Positions 1 through 7,049 of a stretch of DNA of 17,299 nt are shown here, one piece after another (the stretch's first letter is position 1; every line of letters begins with the position of its first letter). The notes beneath the pieces were generated by a model. It had not been told where the DNA came from. It did not search any database and saw nothing but the letters and a program-made list of their open reading frames with translations. The stretch comes from Halieaceae bacterium (GTDB lineage Bacteria; Pseudomonadota; Gammaproteobacteria; Pseudomonadales; Halieaceae): NCBI GenBank assembly GCA_002683395.1, contig NYTG01000079.1:1-17299 (forward strand), given 5' to 3'. A program made the translations under genes and the position numbers.

Positions 1-432
1 GGAGAGCAGCAGAGCAGCACCCTGGGTCACGATCAGGAGATATCCCCCGAGACCGAAGATGACAGTCCACCCGGCGATGCGCCGTATCTCTACAGAAGCG
101 AATCGCTCTGCAAAGAAAGCGGCGACGGTGTTGGCCCGGCTTCGCCTCAGAAACGTGCCAAAAAATAATGCCCCGTAGACATACCCGATAACGGTAAGCC
201 CAGGCAGCAACAAATATGGACCCAACTGCCCCGCATACGTGAACCCCGCCTCACCCATGAATACCGTCGTACTCATGAGGCTTGCTACCAGCGTGCCAAT
301 AATCAGGAAGGTAGGAGCGCTGCGCCCCGCCACGTAATAATCTTCGAGGGTTTTGACGCGACGACCCGCGTAACTCCCGATCACTACAAACAGGATGATA
401 AATAACGCGATCGTAATGGAAAAAGCCGTCAT
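1..432 (-). CDS. Sodium:solute symporter family transporter, N-terminal 144 residues (partial)
   Basis: This is the N-terminal part of an SSS-family (solute:sodium symporter, LeuT-like fold) inner-membrane transporter. The gene reads off the left edge and lacks its 3' end. The protein opens with a hydrophobic helix (about residues 4-21). The family-typical EDYYVAGRS follows at 30-38, then MSTTVFMGEAGFTYAG at 53-68, which forms the broken first core helix of this fold, and further helices at about 74-94 and 119-140. Members import sugars, amino acids, organic acids or amines with Na+; the substrate cannot be read from this fragment. It diverges from the cupin gene next to puuB/puuA, so an amine or carboxylate substrate is plausible but inferred. 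Neither start has a strong ribosome binding site: ATG at 432 was chosen, and an in-frame ATG at 453 would add MVRRLAG. The fold call is firm. Confidence 0.88.
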   Translation of the reverse strand, partial: MTAFSITIALFIILFVVIGSYAGRRVKTLEDYYVAGRSAPTFLIIGTLVASLMSTTVFMGEAGFTYAGQLGPYLLLPGLTVIGYVYGALFFGTFLRRSRANTVAAFFAERFASVEIRRIAGWTVIFGLGGYLLIVTQGAALLLS

Positions 433-541
433 CCCAGCAAGCCGCCTGACCATTGCCGACGATGTTCAATCCGATTCGCTAACAACGGGGGCTTACTTAG
501 ACCCATTATTGCCTCTTTCGATGAGTGGACAGTCTAAACTT

Positions 542-555
542 CCTGACTCGTCAGG
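542..555. promoter_or_regulatory. Near-perfect palindrome in the symporter/cupin divergent region
   Basis: CCTGAC-TC-GTCAGG has perfect 6-base arms and a 2-base spacer. It lies between the divergent symporter (start 432) and cupin (start 700) genes, so it could be an operator serving either gene. The role is inferred from position and symmetry only. Two similar 9-mers, GTCTAAACT (532-540) and GTCTAGACT (624-632), flank the region and may or may not be related. Confidence 0.3.
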
Positions 556-649
556 CAGATTACTTGATTGACCGTCACTTTTACTACGAGCATATGGGCT
601 AAGAAGCGTTGACCGCCGCTAGTGTCTAGACTCACAGTGCTCTGGCGTC

Positions 650-671
650 CCAATATCAGCCGATAATTTGG
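650..671. promoter_or_regulatory. Imperfect inverted repeat just upstream of the cupin gene
   Basis: CCAA-TATC-AGCC-GATA-AT-TTGG reads as an inverted repeat with one 2-base bulge. It ends about 17 bases before the GGAG ribosome binding site of the cupin gene. It could be an operator or an mRNA leader hairpin. It is AT-rich and short, so chance is a real alternative. Confidence 0.25.
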
Positions 672-699
672 AGCAGATGTTTTAAATGGAGATGAAGCA

Positions 700-1071
700 A
701 TGACAGAAATCAGTGTCCAAAAAAATCCCGCGCAACTATCGGATTTAGAAGCGTGTGAATCTTTTGGGGAGCCAGTCGGCGCATTGCCCTTGCAAACCAA
801 CGCCGGCTTTTTTGAAGGCGAGCTTGCAAAAGGTCAGCTGTACACGGGCACCTGGGAGTGCGAGCCCGGCACATTGGAGCTTGATCTCGAACTAACCGAA
901 TTCTGCTACTTGCTGGAAGGTCACTGGAGGTTCACCTCCGAGACCGGTGTTGTCTCAGAGGTCAAAGCAGGTGATAGCTGGGTCTTTCCCAGGGGCTGGA
1001 AAGGCACCGCTGAGGTGATTGAAAAAGTTCGCAAAGTTTACGCCATGATGGTTCCGGAAGACGCGGAATAA
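700..1071 (+). CDS. Small cupin-domain protein (Cupin_3/DUF861 type)
   Basis: This 123-residue single-domain cupin resembles the Cupin_3 (DUF861) group, which includes relatives of (S)-ureidoglycine aminohydrolase and EutQ. The beta-barrel signature is visible: ELTEFCYLLEG at about 64-74 gives the first conserved strand pair, and AGDSWVFPRGWKG at 90-102 gives the second. It is followed by the typical EVIEKVRKVY at 105-114. Proteins of this kind often sit beside gamma-glutamylputrescine pathway genes in proteobacteria, where their reaction is not well defined. A binding or accessory role in amine catabolism is therefore inferred here. The ATG at 700 has a good GGAG ribosome binding site about 8 bases upstream. 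The gene converges on puuB with only 10 bases between the stop codons and has no visible terminator there. The length is normal for a stand-alone cupin. Confidence 0.85.
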   Translation: MTEISVQKNPAQLSDLEACESFGEPVGALPLQTNAGFFEGELAKGQLYTGTWECEPGTLELDLELTEFCYLLEGHWRFTSETGVVSEVKAGDSWVFPRGWKGTAEVIEKVRKVYAMMVPEDAE

Positions 1072-1081
1072 AAAGCCTCTG

Positions 1082-2383
1082 CTAAAACAGATCCAGCAGT
1101 TTGTAATACGCCATTCCTGCGGCCAGCAGTGGTCTGCCGAGCACCCGCCCTCCCGGGAAGGGTAGGTGCGGTATAGACGCCATCGTATCGAAACGAGTCG
1201 TTTCGCTGGCAATACTCTCGGCGGTTATCTTGGCCATGATGTGGGTCGGCGCCACACCGTGGCCAGAATACGCCTGAATATAACGAATGTTAGGCGCAAG
1301 CTTGCCGAGCTGCGGCATGCGATTGATACCAATACCAATCCACCCACTCCAAGCGTAGTCCACTTTAATGCCCTCAAGATCCGGGAATACATTGCGCATC
1401 TTTTTGCGCATGACCGAGACCAGATTTTTGGGCTCCATACCGGTGTAGTTAGAAAGACCACCAAACAACATACGGCGGTCCGAAGAGAGCCTAAAGTAAT
1501 CCAAAGCAGTTCGCGGATCACACACGGCGACATCACCCGGCAGCAACTTATCAGCCAGCGCCTCCGAGAGCGGCTCGGTGGCGATAACCGAGCTCGCCGA
1601 GGGCAATACTCTAGCGCTGAGCTTTGGAATCAATTTACCCATATAGGCATTGCCCGCAAGGACAACGTGCTTTGCCGTCACACGACCTCGCTCGGTTCTA
1701 ACGATCGGCTTGTCCCCGGGCACTATTTCAAGCGCCCGAGTTTGCTCAAAAATTCGGGCGCCACGACTGACCGCTGCTGCTGCCTCACCGATGCAGAGAT
1801 TCAGCGGGTGGATATGGCCGTTAGCCGTGTTGTGGAGACCTCCGAGATACCGGTCAGAATTCACGAATTCCTTGAGCTCACTAGCATCGAGCAGTGTATA
1901 AGGATGGGGGTTACCGATGGTTTTTTCCCAGTCACGCCACTCAGCAAAATCTTTCATGTGCCGGGGTTTTAACGCTACGTCGCAATAACCCCACTTCAGA
2001 TCACAATCGATATGGTAGCTTTCGACGCGCTCTTTAATGATGTCGCGCGCCTCAATACCCATTTGATAGATGGTATTGATGCCCTGTTCACCAATCGACC
2101 TTTTGAATCTCTCGGGAGTATGGCCAATACCACCAATGATTTGTCCGCCGTTGCGCCCGCTTGCGCCCCACCCGACTCGATTGGCTTCCATCAGCACCAC
2201 CTCGTAGCCGCGCTCTGCGAGCTCTACTGCCGTATTCACCCCGGAAAAACCGCCTCCAACGACTACGACGTCACACTCAATCGCTTCAGTCAGCGTGGGG
2301 TAATCAGTCGCGGGCCTGCGCGATGCCGCATAGTACGATCCCGTATGCTCGGAAGAATCCTTTATCGCGCGCAATCCAAACAT
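1082..2383 (-). CDS. puuB: Gamma-glutamylputrescine oxidase-like FAD oxidoreductase (PuuB-like)
   Basis: This is a 433-residue FAD-dependent amine oxidoreductase of the D-amino-acid oxidase (DAO) superfamily. PuuB oxidises gamma-glutamylputrescine to gamma-glutamyl-aminobutyraldehyde with release of ammonia and H2O2. The N-terminal TGSYYAAS (14-21) is typical of PuuB relatives. The Rossmann dinucleotide motif GGGFSG is at 43-48, with E66 placed to bind the FAD ribose. GASGRNGGQ at 73-81 and YSGHGVAPTH at 372-381 are family flavin-contact motifs. The ATG at 2383 is preceded by a GGAGAG ribosome binding site. The gene is divergent from puuA across 178 bases, which supports the pathway assignment. 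An alternative is oxidation of another glutamylated or secondary amine, since this family is broad. The cognate aldehyde dehydrogenase (PuuC) and glutamine amidotransferase (PuuD) are not in the window. Confidence 0.85.
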   Translation of the reverse strand: MFGLRAIKDSSEHTGSYYAASRRPATDYPTLTEAIECDVVVVGGGFSGVNTAVELAERGYEVVLMEANRVGWGASGRNGGQIIGGIGHTPERFKRSIGEQGINTIYQMGIEARDIIKERVESYHIDCDLKWGYCDVALKPRHMKDFAEWRDWEKTIGNPHPYTLLDASELKEFVNSDRYLGGLHNTANGHIHPLNLCIGEAAAAVSRGARIFEQTRALEIVPGDKPIVRTERGRVTAKHVVLAGNAYMGKLIPKLSARVLPSASSVIATEPLSEALADKLLPGDVAVCDPRTALDYFRLSSDRRMLFGGLSNYTGMEPKNLVSVMRKKMRNVFPDLEGIKVDYAWSGWIGIGINRMPQLGKLAPNIRYIQAYSGHGVAPTHIMAKITAESIASETTRFDTMASIPHLPFPGGRVLGRPLLAAGMAYYKLLDLF

Positions 2384-2446
2384 GTGGCTCTCTCCAACGG
2401 CAGCATAAGGTGGGTAGCAGGCGGACCCAGCATGGTTTGCCTTATC

Positions 2447-2524
2447 ATCACCGCAGATTGTATCGAAGTTGATCTATCACCGAATGGCGGCCTATACGAC
2501 TGGTAGACAAACTCGGTTGCCGCC
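2447..2524. promoter_or_regulatory. puuB/puuA divergent promoter region with repeats
   Basis: The 178-base region between puuB and puuA contains two direct repeats ATCACCG (2447-2453 and 2476-2482), 29 bases apart start to start. It also has an inverted repeat GGCGGC (2486-2491) / GCCGCC (2519-2524). Direct repeats a few helical turns apart are a common layout for AraC-family activator sites, and a SnoaL-AraC regulator lies just past puuA. That link is inference. No convincing sigma-70 -35/-10 pair could be fixed by eye. Confidence 0.3.
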
Positions 2525-2561
2525 CTAAGCTTGACGCTATGGGTTACGAGAGAGACAGACA

Positions 2562-3944
2562 ATGAATTATGCCGACACGGCAGAATTGGAAGATTTCTTA
2601 ACGGCGTATCCTGATACTCAGGTGCTGGAACTGCTGATGCCCGACATATCGGGGATTTTGCGTGCGAAGCGAATCCATCGCTCCGAGTTCTCAAGGCTGT
2701 TCGACGGCACCTTTCTGACTCCTCGTTCAGCGCCATTGCTTGGCGCCAGAGGGGATTGGTACGACGAGATACCCCTCTCAGAGCTTGGGGGCGACCCGGA
2801 CCAAATCATTCGGCCCGTCTCGGGAACGCTGGCGCCTGCGCCCTGGTACGACTCACCGGTCGCACAGGTCATGGTGGCCTATACCCAAGACGACGGCGAA
2901 TTGGACTGGGTAGACCCTCGACAGCCATTGGAGAAGGTCCTCGCCTGCTATGCCGCGGATGGGCTCTCAGCGACCGTCGCAACGGAATTGGAGTTCTATC
3001 TACTGGCAAATACCCACGACAGTCGCCCTATGCCCCTCAAAGGGAACATTCCCGGCACGAATGTCGAGCAACAGGGTATTCAATACTGTATGGCCGACGA
3101 CCTGTTCGACTGTGATGCCTTTTTGAACGACGTCAGAATCGCCAGTGAATTGCAGGGCGTACCGTTAACCACGCTACACGGTGAATTTTCGCCGGGACAG
3201 TGGGAAATCAATACCTTGCATCAGCCCGACGCAGTGGTCGCCGGCACTCACGCGCTCCTGCTCAGGCGCATTGTGAAAGGCGTTGCAAGAAAACACGGTT
3301 ACGGCGCCACTTTCATGGCCAAACCTTTTGGTGAGCTGGCCGGCAGCGGCATGCACATTCATGCCAGTGTCTATGACAAGGACGGCAACAATGTCTTCGC
3401 GGATCCTGAACCAGTGGACCCACCTCGTTTCATGCCGCGCCTGCGGCATGCCGTGGGCGGTCTGGGTCAATTGCTGGACGAATCCATGCTCTGCTTCGCG
3501 CCCCACGCCAACTCTTATCGACGATTTAGGGCAGGCGCATTGGCGCCCTCAGGAAAAAGCTGGGGGTACGATCATCGCGAAGTCGCATTGCGGGTCCCAA
3601 GATCAACAGAGCACAATCGCCGCATTGAGCACCGCGTAGCGGGTGCAGAAGCTAATCCGTATCTCGTGCTGGCCGCCGTCTTGGCGGGTATTCATCACGG
3701 ACTGCAACAGGCTATCGACCCTGGTGAACCGGTGGCGAGAGACGCTGATCTCTCTGAAGATGACACAACGCTGCCAGCACGTGTTGATAAAGCGATTGAA
3801 CTGTTCGCCGCCAGCGACATTCTGCCTGGCTACTTCGGTGACGAGTTCACTCGGATTTACACCGCCATCAGACAAGGCGAAAGCAACACCTATCACGCCG
3901 AGGTGCCAGATCTGGATTACGCTTGGTACCTCAGGGCGCTTTGA
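2562..3944 (+). CDS. puuA: Gamma-glutamylputrescine synthetase-like glutamine synthetase family protein (PuuA-like)
   Basis: This is a 460-residue ATP-dependent ligase of the glutamine synthetase superfamily. PuuA joins the gamma-carboxyl of glutamate to putrescine, the first step of the Puu route to GABA in the cytoplasm. The small beta-grasp N-domain spans about 1-115 and the catalytic domain follows. Visible active-site motifs are TELEFYLL (141-148), EFSPGQWEIN (208-217), the metal/ATP-site GSGMHIH (261-267), NSYRRFRAG (317-325) and RIEHR (354-358), all with the expected residues. The ATG at 2562 has a purine-rich GAGAGA upstream. The gene is divergent from puuB and ends 5 bases before the convergent SnoaL-AraC gene. 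Pairing with a PuuB-like oxidase favours gamma-glutamylputrescine synthetase over true GlnA. A related gamma-glutamyl-polyamine or ethanolamine ligase remains possible. Confidence 0.87.
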   Translation: MNYADTAELEDFLTAYPDTQVLELLMPDISGILRAKRIHRSEFSRLFDGTFLTPRSAPLLGARGDWYDEIPLSELGGDPDQIIRPVSGTLAPAPWYDSPVAQVMVAYTQDDGELDWVDPRQPLEKVLACYAADGLSATVATELEFYLLANTHDSRPMPLKGNIPGTNVEQQGIQYCMADDLFDCDAFLNDVRIASELQGVPLTTLHGEFSPGQWEINTLHQPDAVVAGTHALLLRRIVKGVARKHGYGATFMAKPFGELAGSGMHIHASVYDKDGNNVFADPEPVDPPRFMPRLRHAVGGLGQLLDESMLCFAPHANSYRRFRAGALAPSGKSWGYDHREVALRVPRSTEHNRRIEHRVAGAEANPYLVLAAVLAGIHHGLQQAIDPGEPVARDADLSEDDTTLPARVDKAIELFAASDILPGYFGDEFTRIYTAIRQGESNTYHAEVPDLDYAWYLRAL

Positions 3945-3949
3945 ACCTC

Positions 3950-4723
3950 TCAGACCGCAGGCTTGATCCGCCGTCGATATGAGCCGGGCGTCTGGCCCGT
4001 GACTTTGCGAAAGGCGCTGTAGAAAGTGGAGGTGGAGTTAAAACCCACCTCCAAAGCAATATCGAGGATCGCCTCTCGGGATCTTGAATCTGACTGCATG
4101 AGCTTGATGGCCGCCTCCACGCGCTTCTGATTGATGTAATCAAAAAAGGTCGTTTGCAAACCGGCATTAATCGTTTGGGACACGTGATTGACCGTAGTGT
4201 TCAAGCAATCGGCAAGCTTGGGGAGCGACAGGTCCGGGTCAAGATATAGCTGCTTCTCCAGCATCAGGTGTTCCAATGCCTCAAGCAGTTGCGCCATAGC
4301 CTCCGCTCGCAGGCCAGACTTCACATATCTGACGCCGCCCTCGCCTCCCTGACCACGCGACAAGCCCGCGCGCAACTGATAGTAGTCCCGAATTTCAAAA
4401 GCCGAGTTACCGCGCAAGGTAATAAACTCGGCACCGTGCCAGACTTCTGCCCGACTATCAGGCGCCATAGGCTTGGCACAGTACTGAAACGCGATGGTTT
4501 TTCCGTTGGAGAGGATATCGCCCGTCACCTCATAAAAAGAGTGGTCACTTTGAAAGTACTCGACCAGCTCCTCAAAGAGGGTTTTTTTATTCATAGCCTC
4601 TTGAAGCACCTCATCGATATAGTGGCCGTTTGAGCAAAGATGCTCTGTGACAGAACCAGCATCTTGCTCATTCCAAGCTTCGAGATAACTCGCTACGAAA
4701 GACGTGGCTGTGAATTTTTTCAT
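3950..4723 (-). CDS. SnoaL/NTF2-like domain fused to AraC-type HTH transcriptional regulator
   Basis: This 257-residue protein has two recognisable parts. Residues 1 to about 120 look like a SnoaL-like (NTF2-fold) domain: FVASYLEAWNEQDAGSV at 9-25 is the usual opening helix, and HGAEFITLRG followed by IRDYYQLR are typical late strands. Residues about 155-253 form an AraC/XylS double helix-turn-helix. LSLPKLADCLNTTVNHVSQ (166-184) is the first HTH and ILDIALEVGFNSTSTFYSAFRK (219-240) the second, ending with the signature TGQTPGSYR. It is probably a cytoplasmic transcription factor in which the NTF2 pocket senses a small ligand. AraC regulators more usually carry a cupin or membrane sensor, so this fusion is unusual. 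It lies between puuA (convergent, 5-base gap) and a divergent membrane-protein gene, either of which may be a target. The ATG at 4723 has only a weak ribosome binding site. Confidence 0.85.
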   Translation of the reverse strand: MKKFTATSFVASYLEAWNEQDAGSVTEHLCSNGHYIDEVLQEAMNKKTLFEELVEYFQSDHSFYEVTGDILSNGKTIAFQYCAKPMAPDSRAEVWHGAEFITLRGNSAFEIRDYYQLRAGLSRGQGGEGGVRYVKSGLRAEAMAQLLEALEHLMLEKQLYLDPDLSLPKLADCLNTTVNHVSQTINAGLQTTFFDYINQKRVEAAIKLMQSDSRSREAILDIALEVGFNSTSTFYSAFRKVTGQTPGSYRRRIKPAV

Positions 4724-4764
4724 GAATTCTGCCGCTATCCTGACGAGAAGAACGGACGATCATA

Positions 4765-4773
4765 TTGAGTCAA
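4765..4773. promoter_or_regulatory. TTGAGTCAA symmetric site in regulator/membrane-protein divergent region
   Basis: TTGA-G-TCAA is a 9-base symmetric site about 40 bases upstream of the SnoaL-AraC start codon. Its core TGAGTCA recurs at 4924-4930, on the other side of this 220-base divergent region. It may be an autoregulatory operator; only sequence symmetry and recurrence support this. Confidence 0.25.
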
Positions 4774-4907
4774 TGACTGCATCCAAGCAACCCTCCCCAG
4801 TCTTTGAGCCTATGGGCCGCTACAGCAATGCATCGTCAGTGCAGTAGGGTTCGCATAAACGACTCTAGATCGTCATACGCATCGAACAATGCCAAAATTC
4901 CTGAAAG

Positions 4908-4930
4908 TTGAAGACTCAACGACTGAGTCA
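4908..4930. promoter_or_regulatory. Clustered inverted repeats overlapping the leader of the membrane-protein gene
   Basis: GACTCA (4913-4918) and TGAGTC (4924-4929) form perfect 6-base arms around a 5-base spacer. An overlapping TTGA/TCAA pair lies at 4908-4911 and 4916-4919. The repeat ends just before the AAGGG ribosome binding site (4931-4935) of the gene starting at 4944. It could be a repressor operator or an mRNA hairpin affecting translation. Confidence 0.35.
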
Positions 4931-4943
4931 AAGGGTTAGGCCT

Positions 4944-5804
4944 ATGAGCACAAAGACATCATGGTGGCAGGCGCTTGACCTCAAACAGCGATTAAAGCTC
5001 GTCATCTACGCCCTTCTTCTAGTCAACTTTGCCCACTACATTGGCAACGATATCGAGCAGGCGCAACATACCTTTCATTCGGGATGGCGCTGGTATGACT
5101 GGACCAGTAACTTCGCCACCACCCTGGACGAACTTGGCTGGTTCATGCTGCTTTTTCTCCTTGAGCTAGAGACCTATGTGCTCTCAGACGACGCGTTTAC
5201 TCGGGGTCGCGTTATAGCGATGAACGTTATTCGTCTCATCTGCTACGTCGCGATTGGTCACGCGGTCTTTGCATTTGGAGAATATCTTGTCGACTTAGCA
5301 GGTGCGGTTCATCACGTCGACACAACACTCTGTGCGTTCGCTGATGATGGCCTATCTTTTACACGTAACCTGACCTACTGGGAGCTCGCCGCGAGCAATT
5401 GTGCCGAACTGTCACCAGGTAACGAGTTCTACGTTTTTTCTCAAGGTCAGGTTATCAGTGACGCTGCAGGCATGACCGTGGAGCTTGAACTTGCTTGGGC
5501 TGATCTTGTTGAGGTCGTCGTTTGGTTGTTCATTCTATTTTTCATAGAGCTTCGAATTCGATTGCAGGATCGCGGTATCAGTAGCAGTCGTCTCCTATCG
5601 TTTGCAACAACCACTAAAGGTGTCTTGTACGGCATTTTATGGTGCCTTGCAGGATATTGGGCGTATCGCGGTCACTGGATATTTGCCTGGGATGAGGCGC
5701 TCTGGATTCTTGGCTTCATGGCGATCGGTATGAATCTCTCCGATTGGCAAAAAGAGATCGCCCAGGCGGCGACTGCTAAAGGGGCAGCCGAAAGTAGCGG
5801 CTGA
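4944..5804 (+). CDS. Uncharacterised six-helix integral membrane protein
   Basis: I do not recognise this 286-residue protein. Hydrophobic segments at about 18-35, 60-80, 92-117, 182-203, 225-242 and 249-265 suggest six membrane helices with both ends in the cytoplasm. A long loop (about 118-181) between helices 3 and 4 would then be periplasmic. It holds two cysteines, C130 and C153, that could form a disulfide. The cytoplasmic loop after helix 4 is rich in Arg (ELRIRLQDRG), as the positive-inside rule expects. Charged residues fall in or near helices (E74 and E76 in LLELETY, E190), which hints at ion or small-molecule handling, but no motif fixes a function. ATG 4944 was chosen because AAGGG lies 8 bases upstream. 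An in-frame TTG at 4908 would add 12 residues but has no better site. It diverges from the SnoaL-AraC gene and converges on the GcvT-like gene. Confidence 0.75.
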   Translation: MSTKTSWWQALDLKQRLKLVIYALLLVNFAHYIGNDIEQAQHTFHSGWRWYDWTSNFATTLDELGWFMLLFLLELETYVLSDDAFTRGRVIAMNVIRLICYVAIGHAVFAFGEYLVDLAGAVHHVDTTLCAFADDGLSFTRNLTYWELAASNCAELSPGNEFYVFSQGQVISDAAGMTVELELAWADLVEVVVWLFILFFIELRIRLQDRGISSSRLLSFATTTKGVLYGILWCLAGYWAYRGHWIFAWDEALWILGFMAIGMNLSDWQKEIAQAATAKGAAESSG

Positions 5805-5827
5805 TCGGGGCGCTTCGGCCTTATTTT
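5785..5827 (+). terminator. Possible intrinsic terminator of the membrane-protein gene
   Basis: Two hairpins flank the stop codon. The first is CAGCCG (5785-5790) / CGGCTG (5798-5803) with a 7-base loop. The second is a compact GC hairpin with a TTCG tetraloop at about 5807-5822, followed by TTATTTT (5821-5827). The second stem relies on G-T pairs and a bulge, so it is weak. The position, in the 21 bases between convergent genes, suits a terminator. Confidence 0.4.
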
Positions 5828-7049
5828 AGAGGAGACCCGGTGGCGTGAGCCTCGCTCGCTCAGGAGACCAGAACGGTTTGCTCTGAATAGTGCATCGCGC
5901 CACCTTGTGGTGATGCCGCAACTCGCGCTGATAGTAAATTTCCGCCCAGATCTCGCCCTTCAGTGCGGCGGTATCAATCATCGCCAGCGCGATATTGGCC
6001 TTAACCACCGGGGACCACATTGCCGACGTCACGTAGCCAATCTCACGTGAACATTTCTTATCGCTGTATAGAATCGACTCCTCTGCCGGCTTGTTGCCCT
6101 CAATATTCAACTTGGTCAGAACCACTTCTGGGCCGTTAAGTTTTTGTTCCAGCAGCGCCGCTCGTCCGTTGAAATGGGGTTTTTTAAAATCCACCAACCA
6201 TCCGAGATCCAGCTCAAACGGCGTCTGGTCGTACTCGAAATTAACGGTCTTGAGTGCCTCGTTAAACTCCATGTAAGGCATGATAAATCCCGCCTCAAGA
6301 CGCGCCATATTGGTGGCGGACTCACCGTAAGGCTGGATGCCGAAATCTGCCCCCGCAGCATACAGGGCATCCCAAAAAGGCAAGGCCAACTCCGGGTCAA
6401 TCCACAGCTCGTAACCTAAGTCCCCAGTGAATCCGGTTCGAGACACCATGAGCGTGCCACCCAGGAAAGGGAAGTGACCAATGTCGAACGGTTTCAGGGC
6501 CGCCACCCCGTCAAGCCCCATACGCTGCAATACAGCAAAACTGGTTGGCCCTTGCAGAGACAAGGCGGCCCAGTCCTCCGTGGCGTCTGTGACCTCCACG
6601 TTTGTAAATCCAAAGGCGCTTTTGCGAAGCCACGCTAGACAAGGACTGCCGCAGGTCAACAGATAGCGGTTCTCGCCAAGACGGAAGACCGTACCGTCGT
6701 CAATCAACCTGCCCGCGTCAGTGCACCACGCTACGTAGGTCACGCGATTATCTCTCAGCTTATTCAAATCCCGGGTCACCATGCGATTAAGCATGCGCAG
6801 TGCGTCGTCACCCTCGATCAAATATTTCTGCATCGGGCAAATGTCGTAGGTGCCACAGGTGTTGCGGATGCAGAAATACTCGTAGTCGACATCGTAATAA
6901 TAGTCGGCAAACTTAAAGCCGTTCCATGACGACCATGCATCCCGGAGATTCAGCACCTTCTCGCGGTCATGAAAGTAAGAGACCTTGAGACGCTCTCCGG
7001 CAAATGGGTCACTGGTATCGCTTCTGAGGATATCGGTCCTATTCATCAT
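5826..7049 (-). CDS. GcvT-fold aminomethyltransferase/demethylase-like protein
   Basis: This 407-residue stand-alone GcvT-family protein uses a fold that transfers one-carbon groups to tetrahydrofolate. Family landmarks in order are CGTYDICPMQK (65-75), VTRDLNKLRDNRVTY (91-105), GRLIDDGTVFRLG (113-125), LSLQGP (163-168), SRTGFTGDLGYEL (203-215) and RLEAG (250-254). A GCV_T_C-like C-terminal barrel follows, with PVVKANIALAMI at 347-358. The Asp pair 117-118 matches the catalytic/folate Asp region of GcvT. It is probably not the glycine-cleavage T protein: no gcvH or gcvP is nearby and the stretch after RLEAG departs from the usual PLYGHEL pattern. Its downstream place behind two FAD oxidoreductases suggests a folate-dependent demethylase of an unknown methylated amine or ether. 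The start at 7049 lies 11 bases inside the upstream gene with AGAGG 9 bases before it; in-frame ATGs at 7058 and 7046 are alternatives. Longer starts would run deep into the upstream gene. Confidence 0.85.
   Translation of the reverse strand: MMNRTDILRSDTSDPFAGERLKVSYFHDREKVLNLRDAWSSWNGFKFADYYYDVDYEYFCIRNTCGTYDICPMQKYLIEGDDALRMLNRMVTRDLNKLRDNRVTYVAWCTDAGRLIDDGTVFRLGENRYLLTCGSPCLAWLRKSAFGFTNVEVTDATEDWAALSLQGPTSFAVLQRMGLDGVAALKPFDIGHFPFLGGTLMVSRTGFTGDLGYELWIDPELALPFWDALYAAGADFGIQPYGESATNMARLEAGFIMPYMEFNEALKTVNFEYDQTPFELDLGWLVDFKKPHFNGRAALLEQKLNGPEVVLTKLNIEGNKPAEESILYSDKKCSREIGYVTSAMWSPVVKANIALAMIDTAALKGEIWAEIYYQRELRHHHKVARCTIQSKPFWSPERARLTPPGLL

Noticed and set aside
1166..1972. 268-residue plus-strand open frame opposite puuB
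   Set aside because: It lies wholly antisense to a well-supported flavoprotein gene, and its translation has low-complexity Arg/His/Thr-rich content with no recognisable domain.
2012..2506. 164-residue plus-strand open frame opposite the puuB start and promoter
   Set aside because: Mostly antisense to puuB, no family signature, and it would occupy the divergent promoter region.
4908..4943. TTG start for the six-helix membrane protein
   Set aside because: ATG at 4944 has AAGGG 8 bases upstream, while the TTG lies within the repeat cluster and has a weaker context.
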